A stretch of DNA of 64,000 nucleotides from UBA6623 sp965226435 (GCA_965226435.1 CBDDCY010000010.1:372001-436000), one strand, 5' to 3'; numbered from the stretch's first letter, positions 8,079 to 17,043 are shown. Translations and numbers: made by a program. The notes: generated by a model not told the origin, from the letters alone.

Positions 8079-10340
8079 ATGACCTTCACGACCGCGCGCG
8101 TTGCCGGCGCGTCGCTGATTCTTGGAGTCCTGTTGTCGACCGTGTGGGCCGCCTCGCCGCCCACGAATGATCCCTTCAGTCCCTCGCAACGTGAATACTG
8201 GGCCTTTCAGAAAGTCACACGGCCTCCAGTCCCCACGGCATCCGATTCGTTCGAAAATCCGATCGACGCTTTCGTCGCGGCGAAACTGGCCGAGAAGAAG
8301 CTGGCGCTCTCTCCCAAAGCCGACAAGATCACCTTGATCCGCCGAGCGTCGTTCGACCTGATCGGCCTACCCCCGGCGCCCCAAGACGTCGCGGCCTTTC
8401 TCGAAGACGACTCGCCCCAAGCTTTCGCGAAAGTCGTCGACCGGTTGCTCGATTCACCCCGATACGGCGAGCGCTGGGCGCGGCATTGGCTTGATCTGGC
8501 GCGCTACTCCGACAGCGAAGGCTTCAAGTCCGACGAAACACGGCCCAACGCTTGGCGCTACCGCGACTACGTCATTCAAGCGTTGAATGACGACAAGCCC
8601 TACAACCGCTTCGTCCGCGAGCAGATCGCCGGCGACGAACTATGGCCCGACGACACCTCGGCGCGCATCGCCACCGCTTTCAACCGTCACTATCCCGACG
8701 AGACGAACCAATGGAATCTGTGGCTGCGGCGGCAGGAAATACTCTTCGATATCACCGACACGGTCGGAGCGACCTTCATGGGCCTGACCTACGGTTGCGC
8801 CAAGTGTCACGATCACAAGTTCGACCCGCTGCTGCAAGCCGACTACTACCGCCTGCAAGCCTTCTTCGCGAACTCGAAAGCCAACGATCACATTTCGCTG
8901 TGGTCGAAAGAAGAGGTTACCGATTACGAAGGCCGTCTGAAGGCTTGGGAAGACAACACGCGCGACATCCGCGACAAGATGGAAGTGATGCTGGCGCCCG
9001 TGCGCCAAGAGATTCTCGACGATCGCTTCAATCGCTACTACCCGGGTATTCGAGAGCAGCTCGCCAAACCGCCCGAGGAGCAAACCCCCTACGAACGCCA
9101 AATGTACGCGAAGTACAAATGGCAGATGGAATTTCTTGTCCGTGAGCCGGGCGTCGTTGCCAAGCTCGATGACGAGCAAAAAGAGGAATACAAAGCCCTC
9201 AAGGAAGAGCTGGCGAAGTTCGAGGACCTGCACCCCGGCGATCGCGCCGAGGGAGTCGGCATTTACGACCTGGGCACGCAAGCCCCGCCGACGCATGTCC
9301 TTGGAGTGGGCAGCTACAAAGCTCCGAAACAAGAAGTGCAGCCCGGGTTCCCGACGATTCTCGACGCAGGCGACGCCGAGTATGCTCCGCCGGAAGGGCT
9401 CGAGTCCACCGGCCGCCGCGCCGCGCTCGCGAACTGGTTGGCCGACCCCGAAAACCCGCTGACGACGCGCGTGATCGTCAATCGTCTCTGGCATTTCCAT
9501 TTCGGGCGCGGCATCGTGGCGACGCCGAGCGATTTCGGCATGATGGGCGAGCGCCCGACACATCCCGAGCTGCTCGATTGGTTGACCAGCGAGTTTATCG
9601 ACCAAGGCTGGAGCCTCAAGAAAATGCACCGGCTCATGATGACGTCCGAGGCTTATCAGCAGAGCTCGGCCTTCCGGGAAGAGGCGAAAAAGAAAGACCC
9701 CTTCAATCGCTTGCTGTGGCGTTATCGGCCGCAACGGTTGGAAGGGGAAGTGATTCGCGATTCATCGCTTTTCGTCGCCGGCGCGCTCAACGGCAAGATG
9801 GGCGGGCCTTCGGTCTTCCCTCCCCTGCCGCGACACATGCCCGAGCCACGCGGCGGTTGGCAGGTTTCCGAAGACCCTGAAGATCATCGCCGGCGCAGCA
9901 TTTACGTATTTGTCCGCCGCAACGCCCGCTACCCAATGCTCGAAGTCTACGACATGCCCGACACTCATCAGAGTTGCGCGCGCCGCGACGTGACGATGAC
10001 GGCGCCGCAGGCACTGAGCTATCTCAACAGCGACCAGAGCATCGACTGGGCCGAGCGCTTCGCCGGGCGTCTGATTAGCGAGGCCGGTGAAAACCGCTCC
10101 AAGCAGGTTGATCTGGCCTACCGCATCGCCTACTCGCGCCACCCCGACGAGTGGGAAAAGGACACGGCGCTGACCTTCATCGACAAGCAAGCCAAGGTGA
10201 TTGCCGCGCGTGGCGCCGAGGACGACGCGCTCGCGAAACCCACCATCGCGGCCGCGAATCTAAGCCCCGAGCAGGGCGCGGCGCTGGTCGATTTTTGTCA
10301 TTCGATCTTGAATTCGAACGAGTTTGTCTTTCGGTATTGA
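8079..10340 (+). CDS. Exported DUF1549/DUF1553 protein (PSD1-type)
   Basis: 753 residues with a signal peptide (about 1-25). The DUF1549 domain (about 65-280) contains LIRRASFDLIGLPP and PRYGERWARHWLDLARYSDSEG (broken by the usual charged loop), then the heme-like GCAKCHDHKFDP motif. DUF1553 occupies about 440-720, with NRLWHFHFGRGIV and MTSEAYQQSS. The CxxCH could bind a c-type heme or metal. A charged insert separates the domains. ATG 8079 follows AAAAGGGGAAAG; an upstream GTG at 8028 is less likely. Families of this type are expanded in Planctomycetes, Verrucomicrobia and Acidobacteria and pair with DUF1501 proteins, as here. Biochemical role is not known. Confidence 0.9.
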   Translation: MTFTTARVAGASLILGVLLSTVWAASPPTNDPFSPSQREYWAFQKVTRPPVPTASDSFENPIDAFVAAKLAEKKLALSPKADKITLIRRASFDLIGLPPAPQDVAAFLEDDSPQAFAKVVDRLLDSPRYGERWARHWLDLARYSDSEGFKSDETRPNAWRYRDYVIQALNDDKPYNRFVREQIAGDELWPDDTSARIATAFNRHYPDETNQWNLWLRRQEILFDITDTVGATFMGLTYGCAKCHDHKFDPLLQADYYRLQAFFANSKANDHISLWSKEEVTDYEGRLKAWEDNTRDIRDKMEVMLAPVRQEILDDRFNRYYPGIREQLAKPPEEQTPYERQMYAKYKWQMEFLVREPGVVAKLDDEQKEEYKALKEELAKFEDLHPGDRAEGVGIYDLGTQAPPTHVLGVGSYKAPKQEVQPGFPTILDAGDAEYAPPEGLESTGRRAALANWLADPENPLTTRVIVNRLWHFHFGRGIVATPSDFGMMGERPTHPELLDWLTSEFIDQGWSLKKMHRLMMTSEAYQQSSAFREEAKKKDPFNRLLWRYRPQRLEGEVIRDSSLFVAGALNGKMGGPSVFPPLPRHMPEPRGGWQVSEDPEDHRRRSIYVFVRRNARYPMLEVYDMPDTHQSCARRDVTMTAPQALSYLNSDQSIDWAERFAGRLISEAGENRSKQVDLAYRIAYSRHPDEWEKDTALTFIDKQAKVIAARGAEDDALAKPTIAAANLSPEQGAALVDFCHSILNSNEFVFRY

Positions 10341-10373
10341 GTTTGCGAGGATTCGTCCAGCAAGGATGTTTGG

Positions 10374-10403
10374 GCGAAAAATGGGGCTGTACCCATTTTT
10401 CGC
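10374..10403. repeat. Perfect 12-bp inverted repeat, reduced family A element or terminator
   Basis: GCGAAAAATGGG (10374-10385) and CCCATTTTTCGC (10392-10403) are exact inverted copies around a 6-bp loop GCTGTA. The AAAAATGGGG/CTGTACCCA text matches the ends of the ~93-bp family A element fused together. It lies 34 bp after the DUF1549 stop and could also act as a terminator. Confidence 0.7.
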
Positions 10404-10470
10404 GTAGTCGGACTCGACACGTGGGCGAATGAAATAGTGCATGACATTCAAGACCGAAAAGATTTCAAGC

Positions 10471-10577
10471 GTCTTGAGCCGCGAAGCGGCGGTAGGAATA
10501 TAGCCCAGGGTGGAGCCGAAGACGCAACCCTGGGTAACCCTCCCCTAAGGGAAGCGAGCCCTGAAAGGGCGGCAGGA
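10471..10577. repeat. Family B intergenic repeat, copy 1
   Basis: Order of landmarks: GAGCCGCGAAGCGGC, AATATAGCCCAGGGTGGAGCC, ACCCTGGGT and GAGCCCTGAAAGGGCGGC. CCCAGGGT pairs with ACCCTGGG, and CCGCGAAGCGG is itself palindromic. Two further copies lie at 14003-14107 and 15428-15530. All three lie between 10 and 16 kb in spaces between genes. Confidence 0.8.
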
Positions 10578-10619
10578 GCAAACGCGCACCGTTGACAGCA
10601 GGCACAAGGGATTTCCACC

Positions 10620-12065
10620 ATGCCCGAAAACCAATCACCTCACCACCGGCCGGCGCGTTCACGACGCGAATTTCTAACCAAGGCCGGCAGCGGCCTCGGC
10701 GGCATAGCCCTGAGCCACATGCTCAACAACAACGGCCTGCTCCCCCGCGCATCAGCCGCCGAAACATACGACAACCCGCTTGCCCCGAAAAATCCCCACC
10801 ACGAACCCAAGGCCAAGTCGGTGATCTGGCTCTTCATGGAAGGCGGCCCGAGCCACGTTGATCTGTTCGACCCCAAGCCAATGCTCGACAAGTTGGCGGG
10901 GCAACCGATGCCGCCGTCCTTCCCGCGTCCGATCACCGCGATGGGGACGGCGGGCAATACCCTGATGCCCTCTCAACGCCGCTGGAATCAATTCGGCGAG
11001 AGCGGGCTGTGGGTTTCCGACTGGTATTGGAACATCGCCGAGCACGTCGACGATCTTGCGGTGATCCGTTCCTGCACCGCCGACGGACTCAATCACGTGG
11101 GCTCTGTAAGCCAAATGAACACCGGCTCGATCCTCGCCGGACGTCCGGCGCTGGGGGCGTGGGTGACATACGGCCTCGGAAGCGCCAACAAGAGCCTGCC
11201 GACCTTTTGCATATTGACCGACTACAAGGGAGTCAACGGCGGCGCCAAGACCTGGAGCTCGGGCTTCCTGCCGGCGACCTACCAAGGCACGCCTTTTCAA
11301 CGCGAAGGCCCGCCCATTCTCAACCTCGACTTGCCCGACTCGGTCGACATGACCCAACAGCGCGGCAAGCTCGATTTCCTGGCAACGATCAACCGGCACC
11401 ATGCCCAGGATCGCCCGGAAGACGGCGACCTCGAAGCGCGCATTGAATCGTACGAACTGGCCTATCGCATGCAGTCGGCCGCGCCCGAAGCAGTTGGTCT
11501 CGAAAGCGAGACGCCGCTGACGAAGAAGCTCTACGGCATGGACGAGGAAGAGACCGAGAAGTTCGGCACGAACTGTTTGCTGGCGCGGCGCTTAGTCGAA
11601 CGCGGCGTGCGCTTCGTCGAAGTCTACTGCGGCAGCGGCAGCGGTTGGGACGCCCACGAAGACCTCGAGGGCAACCACAACAAGTGGTGCAAGGTCTCCG
11701 ACAAACCGATCGCCGGCCTGCTGACCGATTTGAAGGCTCGCGGCCTGCTCGATGAAACGCTGGTCGTGTGGGGCGGCGAATTCGGGCGCACGCCTTTCAA
11801 CGAAAAGGGCATCGGGCGCGACCACAACCCCTGGGGCTTCACCACCTGGATGGCCGGCGGCGGCATCAAGGGCGGCCAAGCGATCGGCGCGACCGACGAG
11901 CTGGGCTTCCGGGCCATCGAAAAGCCCTATCACGTCCACGACATCCATGCGACGATCATGCACCAGTTGGGGCTCAACCACCTCGACCTGACCTACTTCC
12001 ACAACGGCCGCTCCGAGCGCGCCACCGTCAACGGCGGCAAGTTGATCAAAGAGGCTGTGGCGTAG
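10620..12065 (+). CDS. Tat-exported DUF1501 protein (sulfatase-like fold)
   Basis: 481 residues. A twin-arginine signal (SRREFLTKAG near residue 15) is followed by a hydrophobic stretch and Ala-rich cleavage site. The DUF1501 domain shows VIWLFMEGGPSHVDLFDPKP, ending with VVWGGEFGRTPF, GRDHNPWGFTTWMAGGG and HDIHATIMHQLGL, with conserved Asp/His residues like the metal ligands of the alkaline phosphatase/sulfatase superfamily. Such proteins are encoded next to DUF1549/DUF1553 genes, as here. Probably periplasmic; substrate unknown. Confidence 0.9.
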   Translation: MPENQSPHHRPARSRREFLTKAGSGLGGIALSHMLNNNGLLPRASAAETYDNPLAPKNPHHEPKAKSVIWLFMEGGPSHVDLFDPKPMLDKLAGQPMPPSFPRPITAMGTAGNTLMPSQRRWNQFGESGLWVSDWYWNIAEHVDDLAVIRSCTADGLNHVGSVSQMNTGSILAGRPALGAWVTYGLGSANKSLPTFCILTDYKGVNGGAKTWSSGFLPATYQGTPFQREGPPILNLDLPDSVDMTQQRGKLDFLATINRHHAQDRPEDGDLEARIESYELAYRMQSAAPEAVGLESETPLTKKLYGMDEEETEKFGTNCLLARRLVERGVRFVEVYCGSGSGWDAHEDLEGNHNKWCKVSDKPIAGLLTDLKARGLLDETLVVWGGEFGRTPFNEKGIGRDHNPWGFTTWMAGGGIKGGQAIGATDELGFRAIEKPYHVHDIHATIMHQLGLNHLDLTYFHNGRSERATVNGGKLIKEAVA

Positions 12066-12077
12066 GGCCAAGCCCTC

Positions 12078-12318
12078 AAACCGAGCCGCGCGCGTCAGCA
12101 AGCGGTATGCTACCCCAGCCCTCCACTCGAAGGTAAGCGGAGAAAGCGCAATACCCGGGAACCAACAACAGGTATCCTTTTCAGCGCGCAATCAGGCGTC
12201 CCGGCGTGGATCACCCGAACCGGAGCCTCCCCCCAGAGGCCTCTTTAGGATCACCATTCCCGGGCCGCTCGGGGGCGGCGGCAGCGGATACCGCTTGCTG
12301 ACGCGCGCGGCTCGGTTT
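12078..12318. repeat. 241-bp element with 31-bp perfect inverted ends
   Basis: AAACCGAGCCGCGCGCGTCA (start of the left arm, 12078-12108) is matched exactly by the reverse complement at 12288-12318. The arms frame 179 bp with no open frame of note. Position: between the DUF1501 gene and the oxidoreductase gene. Size and structure suit a MITE or a pair of convergent repeat units. No target duplication is obvious. The rest of 12066-12462 holds no gene that I can support. Confidence 0.75.
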
Positions 12319-12462
12319 ATACGGGCCCGCGAGAGGCCAAACCGCGACACTTCCGAAAGCCCACCACTGCGACAGTTCGAACGTTTGCGTCCGCCCCCAA
12401 CCGCCCCGTAGAATACCCAAAGGGAGACCATCGACCCGCACCCCAACACTAAGGAGTTTCCA

Positions 12463-13893
12463 TTGCCCTCAAGCAACCAAGTCAACCGCAGAAGTTTTGT
12501 GAAATCAGCGGGAGTAGCCGGCGCCGCCATGGCCGCCGTGTTGCCCAAGGCCCAAGCCGCCCCCGGCATCCTCACCGCGAAGGCCGCCACCGAGCCCATC
12601 AACTACGGCTTCATCGGACCCGGCAGCCGCGGCGGACGCCTGCTCAAGCGGCACCTCGTCAACATCGATGTCGGGCGCTGCGTCGCGTTGTGCGACATCT
12701 ACGAGAAGAACCTCAAGCGCGCGCTGAAGATCTTCAAGGACTCGGAAACTCCTCCCGATACCTACAGCGACTACCGCGAAGTCCTCGACCGCAAGGACAT
12801 CCAAGCCGTTTTCATTACGACGCCGCTGTTCATCCACTACCCGATCATGAAAGACGCGCTCGAGGCCGGGAAACACGTCTTTTGCGAGAAGTCGCTCGTC
12901 TTTCGGCCCGAGGAAGTTCACGGGCTGCGCGAGCTGCACGAGAAATATCCCGACCAGGTGATTCAAGTCGGGTTGCAACGCCGCTACAGCGACTTTTATC
13001 ACGCCGCGAAAAAGATCATTGACTCCGGCGCGATCGGTGAAGTCACCCACATTCACGCCCAATGGCACCGCAACACCAACTGGCGGCGCAAGGTCAAAAA
13101 CGAAGCACTCGAGGAACAGCTCAACTGGCGGCTCTATAAGAAATATTCGGGCGGGTTGTGCGCGGAGTTGATGTCGCACCAAGTCGACGTCGCCGACTGG
13201 ATGCTCGATGCCGTCCCGACTTCCGTGATGGGCGTCGGCGGACTCGACTACTGGAAAGACGGCCGCGACATCTACGACAACATCCAGCTCATTTTCGAGT
13301 ACCCGGAAGGCCGCAAGCTGCTCTATAGCGCGATCATGACGAACCGCCACATCGAGGGGCGGCGCGTCCCCGGCGACGGTTGCCGCGAGATCATCATGGG
13401 GACCGAAGGGTCGATCGAAATCACGCTGATTCCCTACGGCGACGGCATGTGGTTCCGCGACCCGATGAAGGTCCGCATGGGCGAGAAGAAGAAGGAAGAC
13501 AAGGAAGAATGGGTTGCCGGCGCAACCGTCGCCGATACGCTCGAACAAGGCGAAGGGCTTCCGATCGTCCCCGGTTTCAAGGACCTCGATTCTCCCGATG
13601 TGGGCTTCGTCGAGAAGGAGATGGAGTTCGCCAAGCGCTGGCTCTACCAAAAGGGCATCATGGTTCCTTCCGAAGACAAAGACCCCGAATACAAGGAACT
13701 CGAGCGCTTCCTGCTCGACGCACGCGACGGCGGCCGACCCAACGCCGACATCGAAGTCGGCTTGCAAGATTCCATCGCCGTCATGCTGTCCCAAAAGTGC
13801 ATGGAAGAGGAGCGCAAGGTTCACTTCGCCGAGATCGAGGAGATGGGCCTGGGCGGCAAGCTAACCGAAAGCTCGAAGGGGAAGAAGGCCTAA
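12463..13893 (+). CDS. Tat-signal Gfo/Idh/MocA-family oxidoreductase
   Basis: 476 residues. The twin-arginine signal NRRSFVKSAG (residues 8-17) and Ala-rich h-region end near AQAAPG. A Rossmann domain follows (FIGPGSRGGR at about 50, IYEKNLKRAL, AVFITTPLFIHYPIMKDALEAGKHVFCEK) with the catalytic-lysine region EKS in place of the common EKP. The C-terminal alpha/beta domain contains QLNWRLYKKYSGG and ELMSHQVDVADW. Members of this exported branch use NAD(P), often tightly bound, to act on sugar-like substrates; the substrate is unknown here. TTG start 12463 has AAGGAG 8 bp upstream. Together with the two genes before it, this resembles exported carbohydrate-related sets of Planctomycetes and Acidobacteria. 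Confidence 0.9.
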   Translation: MPSSNQVNRRSFVKSAGVAGAAMAAVLPKAQAAPGILTAKAATEPINYGFIGPGSRGGRLLKRHLVNIDVGRCVALCDIYEKNLKRALKIFKDSETPPDTYSDYREVLDRKDIQAVFITTPLFIHYPIMKDALEAGKHVFCEKSLVFRPEEVHGLRELHEKYPDQVIQVGLQRRYSDFYHAAKKIIDSGAIGEVTHIHAQWHRNTNWRRKVKNEALEEQLNWRLYKKYSGGLCAELMSHQVDVADWMLDAVPTSVMGVGGLDYWKDGRDIYDNIQLIFEYPEGRKLLYSAIMTNRHIEGRRVPGDGCREIIMGTEGSIEITLIPYGDGMWFRDPMKVRMGEKKKEDKEEWVAGATVADTLEQGEGLPIVPGFKDLDSPDVGFVEKEMEFAKRWLYQKGIMVPSEDKDPEYKELERFLLDARDGGRPNADIEVGLQDSIAVMLSQKCMEEERKVHFAEIEEMGLGGKLTESSKGKKA

Positions 13894-14002
13894 GCCGCTT
13901 TTCCCATACCGTGCCGATCGCCAACCGCCGCCACCTCGATTCCCGCCCCCCAGAAGCACGACGTAAAGTGCACGATTTTCAGGGCCGGTGGGATCAAAAG
14001 TC

Positions 14003-14107
14003 TCTTGAGCCGCGAAGCGGCGACGGGAATATAGCCCAGGGTGAAGCCGGAGGCGAAACCCTGGGTACGACGCCACTCAGGTCGAGCCCTGAAAGGGCGG
14101 CGGGAAT
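14003..14107. repeat. Family B intergenic repeat, copy 2
   Basis: Carries GAGCCGCGAAGCGGCGACGG, ATATAGCCCAGGGTGAAGCC, ACCCTGGGT and GAGCCCTGAAAGGGCGG in the same order as 10471-10577. The rest of the 292-bp space shows only GGACGGTCCCCCTTTTCC (about 14152), similar to a family A end. Confidence 0.8.
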
Positions 14108-14185
14108 ACCCTCGGGTCCATTTTCATGGTAGCCCGCGTGTCCCTGGAAACGGACGGTCCCCCTTTTCCGAAGTGGTCGTCATTC

Positions 14186-15283
14186 TCAGAACAACCCCAT
14201 CCGTTTCTTCCTCTTCTTCTTGCCCCGTGCCTGCATCGCGGTAGCTATGGCGGCCTGCGCGAGAGGCCCCATGACCTTATAGCCTTCGCCATTCGGATGC
14301 AAGCCGTCGTCGGCCAGCTCCGCCCGCAGTTGCCCCTCCGCGTCGATCATCTTCGAGTGGTAGTCGAGATAGATCAGCCCGCGTTCGGTGCGGAAATCAC
14401 GGATCCAACGATTGAGCGACAAGATGTCGCGCGGCGACCGTAGGGCGGACCTCGCGTAGTTCGGGTCGTTCTGCTTGTGATGATCGCTGACCGGCAACAC
14501 GGACGAGAAAACGGGCGTAATCCCGTGCGCGGCCGCCAGCGAAGCGATCATCCTCAGGTTGTTCTTAATCGTGTCGAAAGGAACGCCGCGGGCCAAGTCG
14601 TTCGTCCCAGCGAGAATGACGACAACGGACGGCTGAAGCGCAATCACATCGGCTTGCATGCGGGCCAACATTTGGCTGCTGATCTGACCGCTGATGCCGC
14701 GATTGACGTAGGGCTTGTTCGGGAAGTATTGGTTGAGCGGCCAGCCGTCGGTAATCGAATCGCCGAAGAAGACCACTCGATTTTCGACCGCGCCGGCTCC
14801 GCTGAGTTGAGAATTATCCTCGGCATAGCGCCCCAATTGGTCGCGGTCCGCGCCGCGAACAATGTCTTCCTTATGGTCCAACGTCGCGCGGAAGTGCGCG
14901 GACAGTCGTTCGACCGCTCGCCGCAGATCGATCAGCTGCCCGCCGATTTCCTCGGCGAAGGACGTGGGCTTGGGAACGACGTCGGCAATTTGCAGATAGA
15001 TGCGCGCATTGACCAACAGGCGATATTGCACACCGCTGTGTTCGCGCGTGTTGCCGACGCGAAGCGCCCGCGCCGACTGGCGGGCGTTCTCGATCAGCGG
15101 CGCCCCGGCGCGCGCCACCTCCGGCGCGGCGAACGAGGTCGCTTCCATCAAGTCGGCGACGCGGCGGTAGAGTTCGCGGGCTTCGCGGCCGCCAAGCCGC
15201 TCGTCATCTTGGGCGAGCCCCACCCCCGGCGCCAAAAAAATCAGCACCAAAACGAGGATCAATGTGTGTCGGAAGCGGCGCAT
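14186..15283 (-). CDS. Secreted SGNH/GDSL-type hydrolase
   Basis: 365 residues with a signal peptide (MRRFRHTLILVLVLIFLAPG...). An alpha-helical N-terminal region (about 25-175) precedes an SGNH domain carrying block I GDSITDG, block II Gly in GISGQ, block III AGTND and the C-terminal DGLHPN with the catalytic Asp and His. The enzyme would hydrolyse ester bonds of secreted substrates such as glycans or lipids. ATG 15283 is preceded by AAGAGG; the frame extends to 15361 without a better start. It ends in a basic tail, KKKRKKR. Convergent with the oxidoreductase gene. Confidence 0.88.
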   Translation of the reverse strand: MRRFRHTLILVLVLIFLAPGVGLAQDDERLGGREARELYRRVADLMEATSFAAPEVARAGAPLIENARQSARALRVGNTREHSGVQYRLLVNARIYLQIADVVPKPTSFAEEIGGQLIDLRRAVERLSAHFRATLDHKEDIVRGADRDQLGRYAEDNSQLSGAGAVENRVVFFGDSITDGWPLNQYFPNKPYVNRGISGQISSQMLARMQADVIALQPSVVVILAGTNDLARGVPFDTIKNNLRMIASLAAAHGITPVFSSVLPVSDHHKQNDPNYARSALRSPRDILSLNRWIRDFRTERGLIYLDYHSKMIDAEGQLRAELADDGLHPNGEGYKVMGPLAQAAIATAMQARGKKKRKKRMGLF

Positions 15284-15427
15284 CGGCGGTACCTCTTGGT
15301 CTGGATTACCCGGCTGATACAAGCTTGGGGCCGCAACCGGGGGAGACTTTATTGTTACCAAATGGTGCGTCCATCCAGGTGGTTAGGAGGTAGGAAACAT
15401 ACCGTGCCGAGAATCTGTAAACGCCTG

Positions 15428-15530
15428 CAGCCGCGGAGCGGCGACTGGAATAATAGCCCGGGGTGGAGCCGAAGGCGGAACCCCGGGTTGTTCCTCCCAC
15501 TCGGGTTGAGCCCTGAAAGGGAGGCCGGAA
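15428..15530. repeat. Family B intergenic repeat, copy 3
   Basis: Contains GCAGCCGCGGAGCGGCGACT, ATAGCCCGGGGTGGAGCC, ACCCCGGGT and TGAGCCCTGAAAGGGAGG. Compensatory changes (CCCGGGGT/ACCCCGGG against CCCAGGGT/ACCCTGGG in copies 1 and 2) preserve the pairing, suggesting that the folded structure is maintained. The remainder of 15284-15608 shows nothing further. Confidence 0.8.
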
Positions 15531-15608
15531 CGGCACCGCGACAAGAGTTCTTCAACGCGGCATTACTAAGCGAACGGACTCCCGGAACCTTACCGTCCAC
15601 CATTACTT

Positions 15609-16658
15609 TCACGGCTCGGACGGGTCGCCGCTGAGTTCATGGGAGCCCGTCCTCGCGGTGTTCAACACATTCGCGAGGCCCCCCCAAACCTGCTCGGGGC
15701 GAATCTCTGACATCGAGGAATGAATCTCTTCGCCACGTTGGTAAGACGTCTCCACGCCCGCCGACCTAAGCACCGTGAACGACCCCCCGTAGGGTCCGTT
15801 GCGGGCCGGGTCGGTTTCGCCGTAAATCGCCACGCCGGGTACGTCGAGCGCCGCCGCCAAATGCAGCGGACCGCTGTCGACGCCGATCACCGCCCGCGCT
15901 CGACGAGTGGCCGCGATCAGTTCATCGAGCGAGGAAACGTGCACGATGCAGCTCCCGCTCGGCGAGCGTGCGCAAATCCGCTCGACGTATGGTTGGTCTT
16001 GCGGCGCGCAATCGAGCAGCAGCGGCATGCGGCGATCGCCCCACAGCCGCTCGGCGAGTTCGGCGTAGTATTGCGCGGGCCATTGTTTCGAAGCCCAGCC
16101 CGCGACCGGAGCCGCCAAGACGAAATCTCCCTCGGGCAGCGCCGGGCCGGGTTTTCCCGGCGGCAAGGGAAAAGTCACCGGGCCGTTCACCGCCCCCGCC
16201 GCCGTCGCTAAATCGAGATTCCGGTCCACCACATGCTTGGCATTGGAAGCCGTGCGATCCGAGTAAAACGACGCGGCTATACGCTCCCGCGCCATTTCCT
16301 TCTCGAAACCAAACACGCGGTCGGCGCGGCTGAAATGCGTCACGACGGCCGATTTCAACAGTCCTTGAAAGTCGATCGCCAGATCGAACTTTGCCTGTCG
16401 CAGCCGGCGGCGAAAACTTCGTAAGGATTTCCAGGTCAGCCGGGTCATGGGATCTTTGCGCCAAGCGGACAAAGCAACCGGTACGACCTCATCCACGTAC
16501 GGATTTTCGTCAAGCAACGGCGCCCAGTGAGACTCGACGGCCCAGGCGACGTGCGCATCGGGGAAGCCGGACTTGAGCCGAGCGACGGCGGGGAGCGCAT
16601 GGATCACATCGCCCATCGCGCCCAGCCGCACGACGAGAATCTTACGGGGTGTTCCCAT
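15609..16658 (-). CDS. waaC: Lipopolysaccharide heptosyltransferase I (GT9)
   Basis: 349 residues of the GT9 fold. The N-terminus ILVVRLGAMGDVIHALPAVARL is the nucleotide-sugar heptosyltransferase signature. C-terminal motifs are VIGVDSGPLHLAAAL and VAIYGETDPARNGPYG, where ADP-heptose is bound. It would add the first heptose to Kdo2-lipid A on the cytoplasmic face of the inner membrane. It is the last gene of the minus-strand operon waaA-lpxK, waaF, nucleotidyltransferase-like, waaC and overlaps the preceding gene by 17 bp. Confidence 0.85.
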   Translation of the reverse strand: MGTPRKILVVRLGAMGDVIHALPAVARLKSGFPDAHVAWAVESHWAPLLDENPYVDEVVPVALSAWRKDPMTRLTWKSLRSFRRRLRQAKFDLAIDFQGLLKSAVVTHFSRADRVFGFEKEMARERIAASFYSDRTASNAKHVVDRNLDLATAAGAVNGPVTFPLPPGKPGPALPEGDFVLAAPVAGWASKQWPAQYYAELAERLWGDRRMPLLLDCAPQDQPYVERICARSPSGSCIVHVSSLDELIAATRRARAVIGVDSGPLHLAAALDVPGVAIYGETDPARNGPYGGSFTVLRSAGVETSYQRGEEIHSSMSEIRPEQVWGGLANVLNTARTGSHELSGDPSEP

Positions 16659-17043
16659 CGGATCCCTGTCGTCGCAGCACTTCGGCGGTCAGGTCGGGCA
16701 ACGGCGGCTGATCGATGTCGACGACCTTTCGCGCCCCCCACAACCGAGCCAGCGGGTCGGCCTCGGTTTGGTCGCAAATGACGACCGCGTCGGCCGCCTC
16801 GAGCCCCGCCGTCAATTCGGCGCGGGTACGCTGGTCGAGGACGGCGCCGTGGGGATCTTCATCGGCGTAGACGATGACGACCAAAGCCGCGCCCGCCTCG
16901 CGCGCTTCCCCGAGACGGTGGCCGTGCTCGGGCCGCAAGATGTCGAACCACCCTTTGGCGATCACCGGCGCCGCGGAAGAGTCCGACGACGAGAAACGCC
17001 GTTCGATGTCGGCCGCGCTAACGATTTTCTCGCGAGTATCCAT
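16642..17043 (-). CDS. Degenerate HldE/RfaE-type nucleotidyltransferase-like protein
   Basis: 133 residues. GWFDILRPEHGHRLGEAREAG is laid out like the GCFDLLHPGHVRYL start of cytidylyltransferases such as the HldE C-terminal domain, followed by ALVVIVYADED (cf. VVAVNSD) and VICDQTEADPLARL. The nucleotide-binding HxGH is replaced by RPEH, so catalysis is doubtful. Its position between two heptosyltransferase genes, with overlaps of 26 and 17 bp, argues for a role in heptose activation or its regulation. A vestigial or non-catalytic homologue is the cautious reading. Confidence 0.6.
   Translation of the reverse strand: MDTREKIVSAADIERRFSSSDSSAAPVIAKGWFDILRPEHGHRLGEAREAGAALVVIVYADEDPHGAVLDQRTRAELTAGLEAADAVVICDQTEADPLARLWGARKVVDIDQPPLPDLTAEVLRRQGSDGNTP

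Noticed and set aside
14477..15634. 385-codon plus-strand open frame
   Set aside because: It lies opposite the SGNH hydrolase gene, has no known motif, is rich in Arg/Gly/Ala typical of a high-GC shadow frame, and runs through a family B repeat.
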